Shown here: in pieces, positions 35,256 through 48,939 of the stretch | How positions within the stretch are numbered: the first letter of the stretch is position 1 | How the letters are laid out: every line of letters begins with the position of its first letter | The notes under the pieces: generated by a model | Databases searched by the model: none | What the model was told of the DNA's origin: nothing | What the model saw: the letters and a program-made list of their open reading frames with translations, nothing else | NCBI GenBank assembly: GCA_947034885.2 | Contig: OX344757.2 | Coordinates: 23,430,001 to 23,494,000 of the forward strand | DNA: 64,000 nucleotides | Reading direction: 5' to 3' | Source of the DNA: Thuidium tamariscinum | Taxonomy: Eukaryota; Streptophyta; Bryopsida; Hypnales; Thuidiaceae | Translations under genes and position numbers: made by a program

Positions 35256-36517
35256 TTAATTTCACTAGCCGCCATTGTCCTACACTTCTCTAGCCTTTAG
35301 TACAAATCTTAGAACATTTTGGAAAGGCTACAAATTTGTAGGGGAATTCTACTAAATACAAGAGGCTATTTTTGAATTTGAAGGATCTTGGTCAATTTGA
35401 TTGTAAATTTTATTTAAATAATTTTTGGTGTTTGATTTAAAATTAAGAAAATGAATCTAGACAAGATTTTTTTCTACTTCATTTAATTTTTTTGATTAAA
35501 AAATACAAAAAATAAAAAGATTATTGCAATTGCAAATTCCATGCATTAGAGTTCAAAGAATATAGTATTATGTGCATTTCATTCATTCATTAATTATTTT
35601 TGAATTTTTTCAAAATTTAAATTACAAATTTAGGTTTTCCAATCCAACCTTTATATATAGTAAAAATCCTACATTAGTGTGCCCTATATTGTTGTTATAG
35701 TAAAATAATAAAATAAAAATAAAAATATTTTTCTAATTTCTTAAATCATGAAAACTTTGAAGTTCAATATATTTTTTTGTTGTGAGTTAAAAAGCCATGA
35801 AACAAAGTTTGTGTACCCTTCTTTGTAGAGAACCTTCCAAAGGTATGAAAAAAAACAATCTGGAGATGCATGGTCCAAGAGACTTCACCATAATAAAAAC
35901 AAAAACAAAAAATCTACTTTAAAGTATTAACTCTAATTGATTTCATTCTATTTCCACCTTTTACTAAAGAAAATTTCAATAATTTATTTTTTCCTATAAA
36001 AAAAAAATATATCATCATTGTTAAATGCATTTTTCACTATTGTAGCAATTAATATCTAAAATATAAATATCAATTATATTTAGAAGGATAAAATTTTATT
36101 TGATAGTAAAATTTGACTTGAAGGTCTTTACAAAAGGTATCAAAAAACTATCTAGGTGAAAAAAATAATAATAACAAATATTTTTTCACAAAAAACTCCA
36201 TTGCTACTTGTACTTCTTAAAAAGTTTTAAATAACTGAATTACTTTTGCTTGTCAATTTTTACTATCAATTTTCTATTAATTTTTATTTTTTAGTACAAA
36301 AAATGTAGCAATGATTATTTCTCACAATGATAGACAATTTATAGTTCTATGTAAGAAAAATATTGAACTAATTTTCAAACACAATTTAATAGACTAAATT
36401 TAGCTCAAACATGGTATTTAACCATTAGGCAATGGATCTTGTCCCAAGGGGTTAAATGTAAAATCTAGCTTCCTACTTCGTAATGGTAAATAATATTTTG
36501 TTTTGTTTTGTTTGTAT
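35256..36517. other. No feature seen
   Basis: Very AT-rich intergenic DNA, no gene recognised. Confidence 0.5.
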
Positions 36518-36520
36518 ATA

Positions 36521-36849
36521 CACTAGAAGAAAATTGCACTATTCATGCCAAAAACTATGTTAAACTTGTCAAATCTATGTTTTACTTAACAAAGACTGTG
36601 TTGCATTCAACAACAAAGTGTGGAATGGATTTTGTTGAGTTCTCCCTTCATAATGTAAACTTTTGTGTTTCAACATTTCAACACAAAATTGAACAAGTAA
36701 AACGCAGAATTCAACAAGTAAAATGCAAAATTTCGTATTAGAATGAAAAATTCCACATAACAAAGGGAGACTTCAACACAATCCATTCCACACTTTTATG
36801 TTGACTACAACACAATTTTTGTCAAATACAATGTAGTTTTCTTCTAGTG
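36521..36849. mobile_element. CACTA-type miniature element
   Basis: The 329 bp element begins CACTAGAAGAAAA and ends TTTTCTTCTAGTG, flanked by a 3 bp target duplication ATA (36518-36520 and 36850-36852). CACTA termini with 3 bp duplications define the CACTA (En/Spm) superfamily. There is no transposase; the overlapping ORFs are within repeats of TTCAACA(A/T)-like units. Confidence 0.85.
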
Positions 36850-36852
36850 ATA

Positions 36853-37560
36853 CTTTGGTAAAAGAAATTGGAACAAAACTCCAATCCACCCCACTTTCAA
36901 GTTGCATTATTCAAAGTTTTGCTTTCAAAGGGCTATAAAGTTAATCCATACCTAATCACTAATTGATTTTGTCATAGATTATGAGCAATGTGAGGTGATG
37001 AAAAAAAAAATTCTATATAGAAAGATAGGAAACATGGAGATTACAAATTTTTGGTAATTTTATTCCCAAAATTGAAATTACTATGAATTTTAGAGCCAAA
37101 AAGTGCTAAAAATCTATAGCCAATGCCTAGACTCTTCTAATTTCAATCGTTCAAGAAGTACTTTCATGCTCACTATTTCCTACTTTCTTGCTCATTACAA
37201 TACTTTGGGACAACTATCATGACCTTATTAGTCCTAACCATCCTTTTTTTTTCCGGCACCGTGTGGCCACATTGCACCATTTCAAAATAAATGTCTTTTT
37301 TTCGCCAGATAAAAGTAATCTTTTTTTGCCAGAAATCTTCTAGTTCTCTTTAAAATATGGATGAAGTTGCCAAATTTGGATGAAAAAGTGTATGAAGATG
37401 ACAGAAAAGTGTTTTTAAGTCCAAAAGATGGATGAATGTCAAAATACAATGCTTCACCAAATTTGAAGTGATCACCATCTTTGCACTTTCTCAAAAAGTA
37501 AACAAAAAGGGCTGGTCCTAACTCTGAAAAGGAGAAAAAAACACATTCCAAACTTGGTTG
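36853..37560. other. No feature seen
   Basis: AT-rich. Phrases around 36990-37140 recur at 42690-42800 and 58500-58620 (such as CCTAGACTC, ATTTTAGAGCC), so this is probably old dispersed repeat. Confidence 0.4.
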
Positions 37561-40040
37561 GAGATAGTGCATCCGTCACTGGGCATTAGTTTTCAACCCA
37601 TTTCTTTCTTACAATCTAACAAATTTTGATGTGTGCTCCTGTGGGTGTGAAATATTTCTGTTGTAGGGAGGGCTGCTACTACTGAATGTGTAGTACAAGT
37701 TGGGTATGGGTGGGAATGGGTACGTGTACCGTAATTGCCTCAAATGCAGGGTCTTCACAATTACAATTTTGAAAGGGTTTAGGGTTTTGCCGATGAACCG
37801 CAGCAATGGGTTTTAACGAAGAATCCACGAAGAATCCACTGTCTGAACATTGATGTGCTCACCGCAAACTCTTCACAATCTCTGCACATTGCAGGAAGTT
37901 GTAATTTGATTCGTGATTCTGGCTTGTAAGCTTTGACAATGACCTTATATTTTCGTAGCATGCTGTCTTTTCCAGAGTGAATGTCGTTTTCTGGGTTGAA
38001 TCAAAGGATGCTTTATTCCATTGACAGAAGAAAAACAGCAAATGATCGTGGATTTGTGACGAAGAGGGTGATTTGTTGAAGTAGCATTTGAAGAGATCAA
38101 CGAGGAGGAGAATTAGGGGTTTGGCAGCTATGGATGTGGCATACAGTCCTCCTCAAGCCAGGTTGAGTTTGAGCAGGCATCGGGTGCAGGAGGGTTTAAG
38201 GGATTAAATGGAGCGTTGTCCGAATTTATCTACAGTTCTTGTAATTGGTATGATTCTCTCTTCAATTTTAGTTTGGGCCAGATTTTAGGTTTAGGTTTTG
38301 TTTTGTGAGATTTTAGGTTTAGAGTTGTGTAGGATAGGAGCTCTATGGGTCTGTGATTTTGGGTGAATGTCGCTTGGTTTTGAAATAAAAGTAAGAGGAG
38401 TATTCTAATTTCTGAATTCAACATTAAAACTTTGAAATTCAATAACTTTCACACTGGGGGTCCAAATGTCACAAATCAAAGACCGTACATCCCTCCTTGT
38501 TGAGGGCTTTTCAAGAGTACCAAGAAGGCAACCATGGGGTGCATGGTGCAGGAGATTTCAACTATGCAACTTGTTAATGAGTTCATGTTGAGATGGGCAC
38601 AGCCTCCAAGTACAACCAAGTCCAGGCCGCCTCCCAGGTACCCAGAGTCGTCTTCATCCTCGCTATGCTACTCATAAACGTCAAAAATTGCCTTTTGCGT
38701 TATGCAGCGACTTTTATGGCTTCACGTGCCCCCATGAAGGTGCCGCATACGCCAGATATGAAGCCTCATCTCATTGCTCAAGACTTGGAGAACCTCTTTC
38801 TCATATCAACCAGCTAGGGGTTCTTCTACAACATTCTCTCACTCTGTTTGCATTTCCATGAAAAAATGTGAGACCAGTTTATCAATTGTAAGCCTCGTCA
38901 GTTATTGATCACTTCAAGTTCATGCTTCTTGTCTGAATGTAACAACTCAGCATTCTGCTTCCCTTGCAGTGGAACTTATAACTCAATTTGTAGTGGATAC
39001 AGTTTGCGAGATTCAAAGCTCTCTGTGGGATAGTTTTCCAAGTATGGGTGCTAATGTCAATGTTGACAATGGTGGGTCCATGAGACACGGGAATTATGTC
39101 TTCAAGGGACTTAGTCAATACAAAGGAATTGTTGACATTTGGAATCCATGGATTTCAGGAACCAGGAATCTGTCGCCGAGATTTCTGGAATTTGTAGACG
39201 TGGTCTGCTCAAGTGCTGCATCGACGACACCGGCACAGAATTTGGGGCCATTCTGAATTTTCAACTGAATTTGAGGCTACAACTGGTATAATTGGTCATA
39301 GGGTCTTTACTGATCATGTTTGCAGTGTTTTCCTTTAGTGCTTCATGTTTCCAGTTTTTTTCCAGAAGTACTCGAGTCGATATAACGGTGGTTTCTATAT
39401 GTGTTTCTTCTTTTCTTGATCATGTGAGTCTTCTCGTGTTCCTATCTATCATTTCTTTCGCAATGCAGACGATGTTTCCATTGAAATGCTTCATTTGTTA
39501 TGATGTTATAATGGCTGTTTTTGTGTGTTCCTTCTTTTCCAATGTTAAGGTGATTGTTTGAGGTTGAGTTTGATCAATCATGTGAGCGTTTAAAGATGAT
39601 GCTTCAATTGTTGTAATGGCAATGTCCGTATGTTTTTCTTCTTTCCTTAATCATGTTGAGCTTCGTGTGGATCATTTCCTTGAACGATCTACAAAGTGAC
39701 CGTGTTTCCACTAGAAAACTTCATTGGTATAATGCTGTTATAATGGGGGGTTCTATATTCTTTCCTTCTTTTCTGATACACTGATACAATGTCACGTTGC
39801 TTGTTTGCTGTTAAGTTTGATAGCATTGGTGTTCAGGGCGAGTAGCGAAGGATGATGATTCTTGTACAGCCTGCTTGGAGGGGTCGGGCTATGGCCTATG
39901 TTGAGGAGAGAAGCTCTGCAGTCACAATATCGGAGTCTTTGTCCAGAGCAGTGACCAGCGAGACTCCAAGCGAGCAAGGAAGGCTTTGTACAAAGCCCAT
40001 GGTGGTTGATCGACCCGCTCACACTCCCCACAACGGGTAA
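37561..40040 (+). other. Gene-like tract, no recognisable product
   Basis: GC is raised and the T-rich, low-repeat texture resembles the mitoferrin gene. Exon-like pieces on the + strand are an ATG frame at 38533-38637 before CAG|GTACCC, an open frame 38969-39256 following TTCCCTTGCAG, and an open frame 39852-40037 running into GGTAAGAAAA. They do not join into one protein by any splice set I tried, and no domain is recognised. A fast-evolving gene, a pseudogene or a long non-coding RNA are all possible. Confidence 0.25.
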
Positions 40041-40100
40041 GAAAATTCTTCTCTTCTATTGCAATGTGTTTGTATTAGTAGTAGAAAACGTAGGCGTTGT

Positions 40101-40434
40101 AAACCTTGCCAATTGTAACCCTAATTGTATGCACCTTTTGATGTCAACCTCGTCAAAGTGTACCATCATGGAAGGTAGCTTATGACCTTAACCTTGCCGA
40201 TTGTAACACCATGTAAGGATATTTTTGGCGTAAACTTGTCAAAGTGAAAACATGTGATGTAGTTTGGACGTGAACCTCTTAAACGAAGTGTAATAGCATT
40301 TCAGGTAGTTTCAAACCCTATACGTTGTCAAAGTGTCACACCATATGAAGCAGTTTTGAGTGTAATCCTTGTGAAATTGGGACCCCATGTAAGGTAGTGT
40401 CAGACCCTAAACCTTGACAATTGTAACTACATGG
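40101..40434 (+). repeat. Degenerate minisatellite, period about 44 bp
   Basis: About eight diverged units follow the pattern AACCTTG(C/T)CAA(T/A)(T/G)TGTAACACCATG, then AAGGTAG. Unit starts fall near 40101, 40145, 40189, 40232, 40273, 40320, 40364 and 40409. One more isolated unit occurs near 40600. Confidence 0.65.
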
Positions 40435-40715
40435 AACTTTGTCTTGTCATGGAGGACTCAATGGTATTTGATGTCTGACTATCACTAGTCTTGTACTGTA
40501 CAAATGGGTATGCACTTTTTCATCTTGTGAGGTTAGTTATTGAGATGATGACTACAGAGATGGGCTTTTCATTTTTGGGTTAAGGTAATTTGTGATGTGA
40601 ACCTTGTCAATTGTAACTTGGTTTCTAGAATTTCTACTAGGTAGTGTTGTGAGGACCAAAGGAGGTTGTATCTGCGTGGGCCACTTTGGGGTTGTGAGGG
40701 TGCTTTTGAGATGAA

Positions 40716-41174
40716 TTAGAGCTGTGCTCTCAAATTTTGATCATCATTTTGTTCTATCTCCAATGTAGAATTTGCAATGCTTTCTTCATTTTGACTTGCC
40801 ATGAGCGGTGTAGGAGCCTGTCCAAAGGGATTTTGCCTAGCTTGGTATCTTCCGGGTGTAGAGTGCAGTCCATTAATTATTGCGTTGAAAACTTCACTAT
40901 AAAGGAGGCCGGTAATTCTCCTTTTGAAAGAGAGTTTCCTGAAAAGTGTTGATGTCGGGAAATTGCTTTCAATTTCACAAAATTGACGGTGACCAATCTT
41001 AGTGTTTCTTTTCCTCCCCCAGTTACCACTTTGATGGCACGGGGCGTTGGTTCTTTGAGGCTTGGTACTTCCAAGTGGCCTACTGGAGTTGAAGCTTCGC
41101 TTGGTTGTACCCGAGTGAGAATTCCGGGACCCAAATTGAAGAGGGTTCCAATTTGTAGTCATCCGGTGCCACAT
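40716..41174 (-). other. Unrecognised 152-codon ORF
   Basis: An ATG-initiated frame of 152 codons in otherwise AT-rich DNA. It is rich in Ser, Asn, Arg and Gln and shows no motif. The overlapping frame 40877-41134 is equally plausible as a decayed coding sequence. A degraded transposon gene is my best guess; chance is possible. Confidence 0.2.
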
Positions 41175-41329
41175 ATGTCATGGGTGCAGATGAAGAGTAC
41201 TTATACCAAGATGCCACGACTCTCAAAAACTTCTGGAGAGGTTAGTGAGCATTGTTCATATAGTGCTTCTTGTTGTTGCAAACTTTGCAACAATTTTCTT
41301 CTTTCAAAAGATTCTTAATACAATGAGGT

Positions 41330-43429
41330 TTGAACTGAAGATTAGTTAGGTTCTCCAATGGATCCATCTTGAATGAGTGGATGAGAACTAGAATATCTAA
41401 GAGATGAAGACGTGACATGATTTCGTGACACAATGTATCTAATATATTAGATAACATTTCAAAAGTCCCTTCCTATTGATTATCAATTTAATGGTGTTCC
41501 AATTTGTGGAATGGTTCATTTTGGGAGAGCACCGTTTGATTGTTTGGTGGAATGTGTTTTTAGTGTTTTTTTGATGCAAAAATGGCATTGTTTCAATTGT
41601 TCATAGTGTTAATGGTGTAATACTTGATCATCAATGGAGAAGGGCAATTGAGATGGAAAGACCCTAAACTCTAACAAAAGCATTGCTTCATTGGGTGTGC
41701 CTACTCTTTTTGTGCATTTCACTAGGTGAATAATTGGATAGGAAGATGCATAGTGCCTCTTCAATAATAAGTAAGAACTAATTGTGATTCATATAATTTA
41801 GAGTGTCAACAGTACTTCAAATCAAACTAAATAAGCTTCATAGATGCATCTTTATTACATCTTGAACAAATCTCAAAGCTTCCATATGTTATATTCATAG
41901 TGGACTATATTGCTATCATGAGAAGCCATGATACAAAAATATGGCTTCTCATGATGCATGCTTGTTGCCAAGCCAATAATGTAGTGTTGTGAGGGCATCT
42001 TGGTATGAACTTGTTCTCAACAACACATATGTTGCTAAGGAAGGAGTGGCTACATTTAAGTTTGAAGTCAATCCGAAGGTATTGTTTTGTTCAATTTGTA
42101 TTTCGAAACTCTTTTTTTATGAAGTCAAAGTAAGCACTTGGAGATAAAAATTCACTACTTTGGATATTGATTGAATATTACCCTTGAAATAGGAACCGAC
42201 AACTTTGGATTTCAATAGTACTATTTATAATTTCCATTATTTGAATGTAACTTTCTTGAGGCTATTTCAATGTACTTAAATATGTATTATTTGATATTAT
42301 GTGAAAAATTATGAACTTGTTGAAGTTTGAAGTATTATTAGGGTCCCAATTTAAAGTGTGGATGATTCTTGAACCGTGAATATTGAATTTACAATGGGAG
42401 TCATCTTTGACTATGATAGATCCAAAAAGTGAGTCATTTTTTACTAGTCATGTTTTTGGTTGGACAATTGCATTGTAAATGGGTGATTTTTCAACCCATA
42501 TCCAAGTAAATAGGTTATCAACCTTAAAGTTTAATGAACTTTTTTTTGTATGAAATATCTCATCTTGGACAAAGTTTTAAATCATAAAAGTTTGAATGTA
42601 GAAAGAATTTGGGGACTCTAGATGAAGAATATCAAGTCACACTTATTTTGCAATGGATTGCCATTTTTTCTCTTGTAGAGAGATAAAAAATATAGGGAGT
42701 GTAATTCTTTTGTAATTTTATTCTCAAGGTTCAAATTACTAGGAATTTTGAAAGTCAAAAAGTGCTTAGAGCCTATAGGTGATGTCTAGAGTCTTCTAAT
42801 TCGGATCATAACTAAGACTACTTTCCCACTCGGTACTTCCCACACACTTTATGACACTTTGGGACATGTGTCATGACCTTATTAATCTTGAGCTTGAAAA
42901 GGAGAAAAAAAAACATTCCAACTTTTGATTTGATATCTATTCCAAACTTTGTTGGAAATAAATACATCTTTTAGGTTGGATATGGGTCCTTGGTTAGAAA
43001 TAGGTGGTTCTACCTTAGTTGTTAGAAAACATAAGTTTGATTTACAGTTAGTCTTGTCCTCCCTATGGCCTTTGAAAGAATTGTTGGTCTTTGAGATTTG
43101 ATGATTTTAGTCTAGCACGTTTGAAGGAGAAGGTTATGTTAATTAATTGATCTAGGCCTAATAACTCTTGTTTGATTATTAGACATATCCTTCTCTTGTC
43201 AAACTCATTGCAATATGGTGCAATCTAATTGGAATAAGAAGTATAATTTTTAATCCTTACTGCATCTTCCTCATTGTCAATAATAAAAAGATTTTTAGAT
43301 TTCCATAACATGTTGGCCTTGATCTAGTTTGAAGGAAATTGAGGTTCATATTCTAGTCCAGACTTGTCAAAAAATACTTGTTTGATTCCATAGTGTATAT
43401 ATTTTGTAGATTATTACTCCATTTATTGA
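41330..43429. other. No feature seen
   Basis: AT-rich intergenic DNA. The part 42650-43060 resembles the repeat phrases at 36990-37600 and 58500-58810. Confidence 0.45.
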
Positions 43430-44290
43430 TCATTGATTGGTGGTTTTGTTTGTACAACTAATTTTGGAAAGGTTGTCAAAATAATTTGGGGGGGGAGGGA
43501 TCTCAAACTCATCATCCTCTAATGATTCTTCACTCTTAAAGAGAACTTGAAAGTCGGTTGTTGCACCCAAATGTTTTGCAATGGAATCATCACTTGAAGG
43601 AAGCATTGCCCCTTGGGTCACTTGCAATACAACAAGAGAAGCTTTACTCTTCTTAGAATTTTGGAAGTTGACGTCAATATTGCATTTAGTCATCCACAGA
43701 TACAAGTACATTGTACACGCCATTGTAATCATGGCATTCACGTTATGGAATTTTTGATTGTTGGTTGACAAATACACTCTTTGTCAAAGCCAAAACATTG
43801 CCATTCTTAGGATTCCGCAAATGCAAGAAATATGCCTACATTGTTGTCTTTTGTCGAGCCTTTCATGTCTCTTGTTTTCTACCACTCACCTTGTCTACAA
43901 ACTTTGGCGTGAGGCAGCTTTTTTGTCTTTCTCTAATCACACAATTTTTTTTATGAAACACCACAATCTTCTTTAGGGCCCACGCATTGGTGGCAACAAC
44001 CAATCCCATGTTGATAGGACCGGAATCCTCCATCCTTGACACCTCAATTCACCAACTTCAATTGAATTTGGAAAAAATCAGTACCGTGAATAGCTCAACC
44101 CACACTATAGCTACCAAGATCTTTGATTGCCAAACAAGTGAAACAACAACAATAATCCCTCCAAAAATTCAAAATCCTATATATACAAGAATGGTAGAAA
44201 ACAAAACCCCTAAAGAGAGTTCCAAAAAATTGGTCCATCTCCATCTTGCAAGTACTAAAAGCTTAAACATAAACCTAAGCCTACAATTAC
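43430..44290. other. Possibly decayed coding sequence
   Basis: Several ORFs of 60-115 codons overlap on both strands (43430-43777 - and 43987-44304 + are the longest) with slightly raised GC. No domain is recognised. A decayed transposase is possible but unsupported. Confidence 0.2.
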
Positions 44291-44298
44291 AGCCAACA

Positions 44299-45015
44299 GG
44301 GTGATTGCAAGAAACACTTGTACTATTTCCCGTCACATATCGATGCGGAAAGTTTTTGACCATACCTTTTGCATTTCGGCTCCAAATGATTCAAGATTTC
44401 TAGAGAAGGCACTCATGACTATCATATACTTTATCTAATTTTTCCATAACTTTCAAAAATAGTATACTATCCAAAAATAGACCCCAATTGAATGTTACAA
44501 AATTTTGCCAATTTGGAGGTTTTTAGTACTATATTGTACCCAAAAAAATGAATTTTGAGGTGAAATTTGGATGAGGTGGTCTTCTAATAGACTTGTAGCT
44601 AGTGGCCAAAGAAATTTTAAAAATAATTAATTTTGTGTGGTGTAAAAGTCTACAAAGTGAGCTTCTTTTTGCTTGTATTTTGAAACATATAAAATGTTAT
44701 TTTGGTGAGTTTTTTGGTGAATGACCATTTCTATAGAATTGTTACAAACCTCCATTTTTTATTTTTGTATTCACTTATTTTTACTATTTAAAACTAATTT
44801 AAACATTAAATTACCTATTTTCTTGAGGTTTTCCTACTTAGAGAATTTTTCTATGCATTTCCTTCCATGGATACCTTCATCTTAAAAGTGTGTACCTAAG
44901 TCATATTTTTTAAATAAATAAAAAATTAGTTTTCTAATTTTAAAGTAATATAGAAAAAATCATAAATATTATCGCAAAACGCAACAAATAGTATAGGTGT
45001 TTCTTACAATTACCC
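44299..45015. mobile_element. Family A element, copy 3
   Basis: The 717 bp element has GGGTGATTGCAAGAAACA at the left and GTGTTTCTTACAATTACCC at the right. The interior matches 3378-4100 in inverse orientation and 62221-62954 in the same orientation. The flanks (AACA and AGTA) do not form a clean 4 bp duplication, so one flank has changed. Confidence 0.8.
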
Positions 45016-45150
45016 AGTAACAAAATTGAATCCCTTGATGGCGCTTAAAAAACACAATCCAGTGAATCAATACAAATACAATGCTTATTCAATGCAAAGA
45101 TTGCAAACCAATACATTCAAAAACCTAAACCAAGCGCCAAGAAGGAGCAC

Positions 45151-45343
45151 TATAACATTCAATAGCATGTTGTGGCTTTGCCTTCTCTCTACAGTGAAGG
45201 GTGTGGCATATTCCACACCCAACAACTTCTCCATCTTCCACATGTCCACTTACTTTAGTAGTTATTAATGGAACACTGTTGGGGGGTTGAATATTCCACA
45301 CCTTCCAAAAGGTAGAGCCACCCAATGCTACTAAATGTTATGA
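45151..45343. mobile_element. Miniature element, relative of 52077-52310
   Basis: The ends TATAACATTCAATAGCAT and ATGCTACTAAATGTTATGA are near-inverse and match the termini of 52077-52310 (CATAACATTCAGTAGCA). Both interiors contain GGAATATTCCACACC-like palindromic blocks. Confidence 0.65.
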
Positions 45344-46708
45344 CTAATGAAAAATGACACTTCACTCATTAGACATTGCCAAAAAAAAATTGGAGGAGAT
45401 TTGGCAGTTGAGCGCTTCAAATTGCAACAAAGGCATCGCTTATACAATGACAATGAACAAAACACATTTGGCTTCTTCTCTAATTACTCTACAAGCCAAT
45501 GTGCAACAAGATGAATGACAAAAATAAACTCTTTTGCATCATAGATTAGTAGGAAAACAAAATTTGAGACGCATTTGGCACAATCAACAAAAGCAATGGT
45601 GTCATCACTTTTGATTGATTGGCCTTAGGTTTTTGCTTCTTATCCATTCTAAAGAAGCTTGTGATTGCACACTCAATGCCAACATGGCTTTTTGGCCTTT
45701 TTCAAAACTTTTACTCCTTTTTTCCATAGGGTTGATGCTATGGTGCTACCTTTTTGGAGAGGGCCATTGGGCACCATGTAGCCCAAAAAAACATTGGTGT
45801 ACATCTAAATCTAAAGCAACTATTTGGAAATTAAACCCTCAATTAAGCTACATCAAAGCTCAAGAGGACCTAATTCATGAACTTGAAAATAGAAATAATG
45901 CATGTAAGGATGCTTCCCTCGCCCAAACTTCAAATATGTGTGCCACATTCTAGATTTGATACTTCTTACTACAAAAAAAATCCTATCTTGACAAGGAGTC
46001 CAGCGTGCACTAGGCAAATTTCGACTCCATTGCCATCCATTAGAGAGAATTTGGACTCTCTAGAAGGCCGTTAAAGTTGCCTACAAATGTGCAAATAGAG
46101 GGAATATCTATCAAATCTTGTTAAAGAAAGTCTTGCTACTTAGTGACAATTTTAGTGACAACTTGTGTACCATGCAAGATTGAATGATAAAAAATAAAAA
46201 TAAACTATATTCAATCAAAATAATGTTTTTAATTTTCTTGTATTTGCACATTGACCTAAAGCTAGACGACCTTCTAGAGAGTCTAAATTTTTTTTAGTGC
46301 ATTGCTAATTGCACCTATTTCATATGGTAGCAACATTTTAAGAAAAAAAAATTTGAAACAAATAAAACAAAACTCCATCACAAGCAGTCACATGTATGAG
46401 CATTTCCAACTCTATGATCAGTCCAATCCAATCTATACAAATGTTTGTGCCAACTCTTGAGTCAAACCAGTCTAAAGACATAATGCATGATGTGCTTCAA
46501 ATGGGTTGAGACTAGTTTGGGTAGCTTAGAGGGACAAAACATTTTTAGGAAAAATGTTTGACTCTCTATAAAGGCTACTACGATTTGACAGGCTAATGTA
46601 TTTCTAAAGTCATGCTGAGGACATGAGGTATTGAAAGAATAAAATCTCTGAGAAAAAAGAAATTTAGCTTTAATTTGTGAATATCAAACAAATAGTATAT
46701 CTCCATTT
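45344..46708. other. No gene supported; inverted pair at 46040-46295
   Basis: The ORF at 45615-45953 (112 codons) has no recognisable domain. GAGAGAATTTGGACTCTCTAG, then AAGG, near 46040 is inverted near 46275-46295; the same phrase occurs in both duplicated segments at 49700 and 53280, marking another dispersed repeat. Confidence 0.35.
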
Positions 46709-47233
46709 ATAGTGAATTTCATTAAAATGGCAAAATTCCATATGCCATTTTTTAGATTGTGTAGTTTGAAATGAAAATTGACATCTATAATTGTGAGTCG
46801 CTCAAATTTTTGATTTTTTGCAAATTGCCTTGTGTAGTGAGAATAGAGGCAATTTGTTAGGTCAAGTTTACACTTGGAAGGAATTAGAGGCTAATTGTCA
46901 TTCAGATTCTAAAGGACATAGTATTCAAAGATATGAAGCAAGGCAAATTGACTTGGCGGTTTTTCCATGAACGGTTGATTTTCTGCGTAGTCATATACTC
47001 AGTCAATTTGCCATTTTCATTTGTACAGCACTCTTGATTTTCATAGCTAGACTATTTGTCGTGTTCTATGTACCACTGAATTTCTTCAATTCAATATAAT
47101 ATTTACTTATCTAATCGTCTTGCTAGCTAAGTACCTGCGATGGGGCCAGCTTTTACGGCAAATTGACTGATTGAAAGTATTACTTGTGTGTTTTTGTGGG
47201 TCCAGGGATTGGACTTTGTCTTTGTGTGTGTAT

Positions 47234-47368
47234 GAGTTAAGCAAATTTGACAAAGAGCAAATTGCCTCTGAACTCAGTTGAAGAAATTCTTTTAATTGTG
47301 ACTTGATTCAGTGTGTGTGTGGGAAAGAGTTAAGCAAATTTGACAAAGAGCAAATTGCCTCTGAACTC
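47234..47368 (+). repeat. 42 bp perfect direct repeat
   Basis: Identical 42 bp units at 47234-47275 and 47327-47368, each containing GCAAATTTGACAAAGAGCAA followed by ATTGCC. It lies within the motif array of the family D element. Confidence 0.9.
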
Positions 47369-48879
47369 TACTTTAAATTTTTACTTGTGCATTACTTAAG
47401 ATCAGTGATTGAATATAATTACTTTTGTATGCCTAGAACAATTTGCTATGTATATACTTGAAGTGTTGTGTGAGTGTGATGATGTGTGAAGTGCTAAAAC
47501 GAATTGTCTTTGTGTTCTGTCTATTTGCCTAAGTTGCATTCAGATTTTAAGTATTGAAAATTATTAAAATCCATAATGCAGCTACTTGTCATTGTATCCT
47601 ATGTATGAGCAATTTGCCATTGAACTGAACGAATTGATTATGTATGGTAATTGTTATGTATTGGATGCATGTGATGTGTGTTAAATCAAATTGTCTTTGT
47701 ATAATGGAGTAGTTGAACCAGATTATTCAATAGTATCTCCAGTCGAATTGTCTTAGAGTTTAATTGCAAAATCAAATTGTCAGAATTAGTGGAAACTTGA
47801 GTGAGATCTTTTAGCAATTTGCCTGAGTGAATAAATAGAAACAGCCAATTGCCCAGCATGAGTGGGTGTGGTTGGTGAAGAAGCTGTGGCAAATTGCTGA
47901 AGTCAAATCGATGCTGAATTAAAGAAATGGAGAAATTTTGGCAAATTGCCAAAATACAAATTGGAACCTGAAAAGATAAAACCAAAGCGACTTGGCCGAA
48001 TTGCAAATCGACATCAAGCATCAACCAGGGAGTTTTGCCTAATTGATATTAAAAGTTTTATCTTATGTCTAATTGCATTTGTCATGATAACAAATTGTCA
48101 TACATTTGAAGATGAATAAATGAATAATTAAATCATAAACTTTGACAAATTGCTATTATGCATTGAAACTTATAGTAAAACTATTTTGTGAAAATTGTTG
48201 TGAGTTTTGATTATAGAAAAATTCTATAATTAAAATTAAATTTAATTGCATTGATAAATTGCATTATCATAATTATGAAATATGTCAAACTTATAGAAAA
48301 TACAATTTGATAAATATGAAGATGGAATTAAATTAGAGTCTAATTGATGAAATTGATAAAACAAATTAAATTACTTCTCAAAAGGAATTAATTTGATAAC
48401 AATTATTTAAAAAGATTAAATTCTTGATAAATCCAATTAAAGAGAAACCATGGTCTTAGGTCCATAGGAAGTTACTATGACGAATTGCCTTAAGACAAAT
48501 TGCCTTGGTGTTGATGATGAAGAAAAATGACAAATGGCCTTGAAGTGTGATGGTGGTACAATATGACAAATTGCCTTGTGATTATAAAATCACCAATAAA
48601 TTATTTTAGTTAATATATTGAGGATCAAATTGCCATTGACGTTATAAATTGTTCTAAGGTAAAATTAAATTAACCAATTGACTTGAACTTGTGCAGTGGC
48701 ATGGACATAAAGACAATTGCATATACACTCATGCCTTGCATTAATTAGGGACAAATTGCCTTAGGACTGGGACTGGTTTAATACTCATCTAAATTTGTGA
48801 TTAGGCTAGTTAAATAGTGACGGAAGACAAATTGCCTAGTAAAAGAATTTCATGGTAATTAAGGAATTGGCCGAAGAAG

Positions 48880-48884
<5 letters not shown>

Positions 48885-48933
<49 letters not shown>
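48885..48933. repeat. (TA)n microsatellite
   Basis: About 24 uninterrupted TA units inside the family D element. Confidence 0.95.

Positions 48934-48939
<6 letters not shown>

Noticed and set aside
40101..40434. CRISPR-like array
   Set aside because: Units are degenerate and contiguous without constant repeats and unique spacers, and this is a plant nuclear sequence.
43430..43777. Transposase fragment call for the 115-codon ORF
   Set aside because: No catalytic or zinc-finger motif could be seen, so the function would be a guess.
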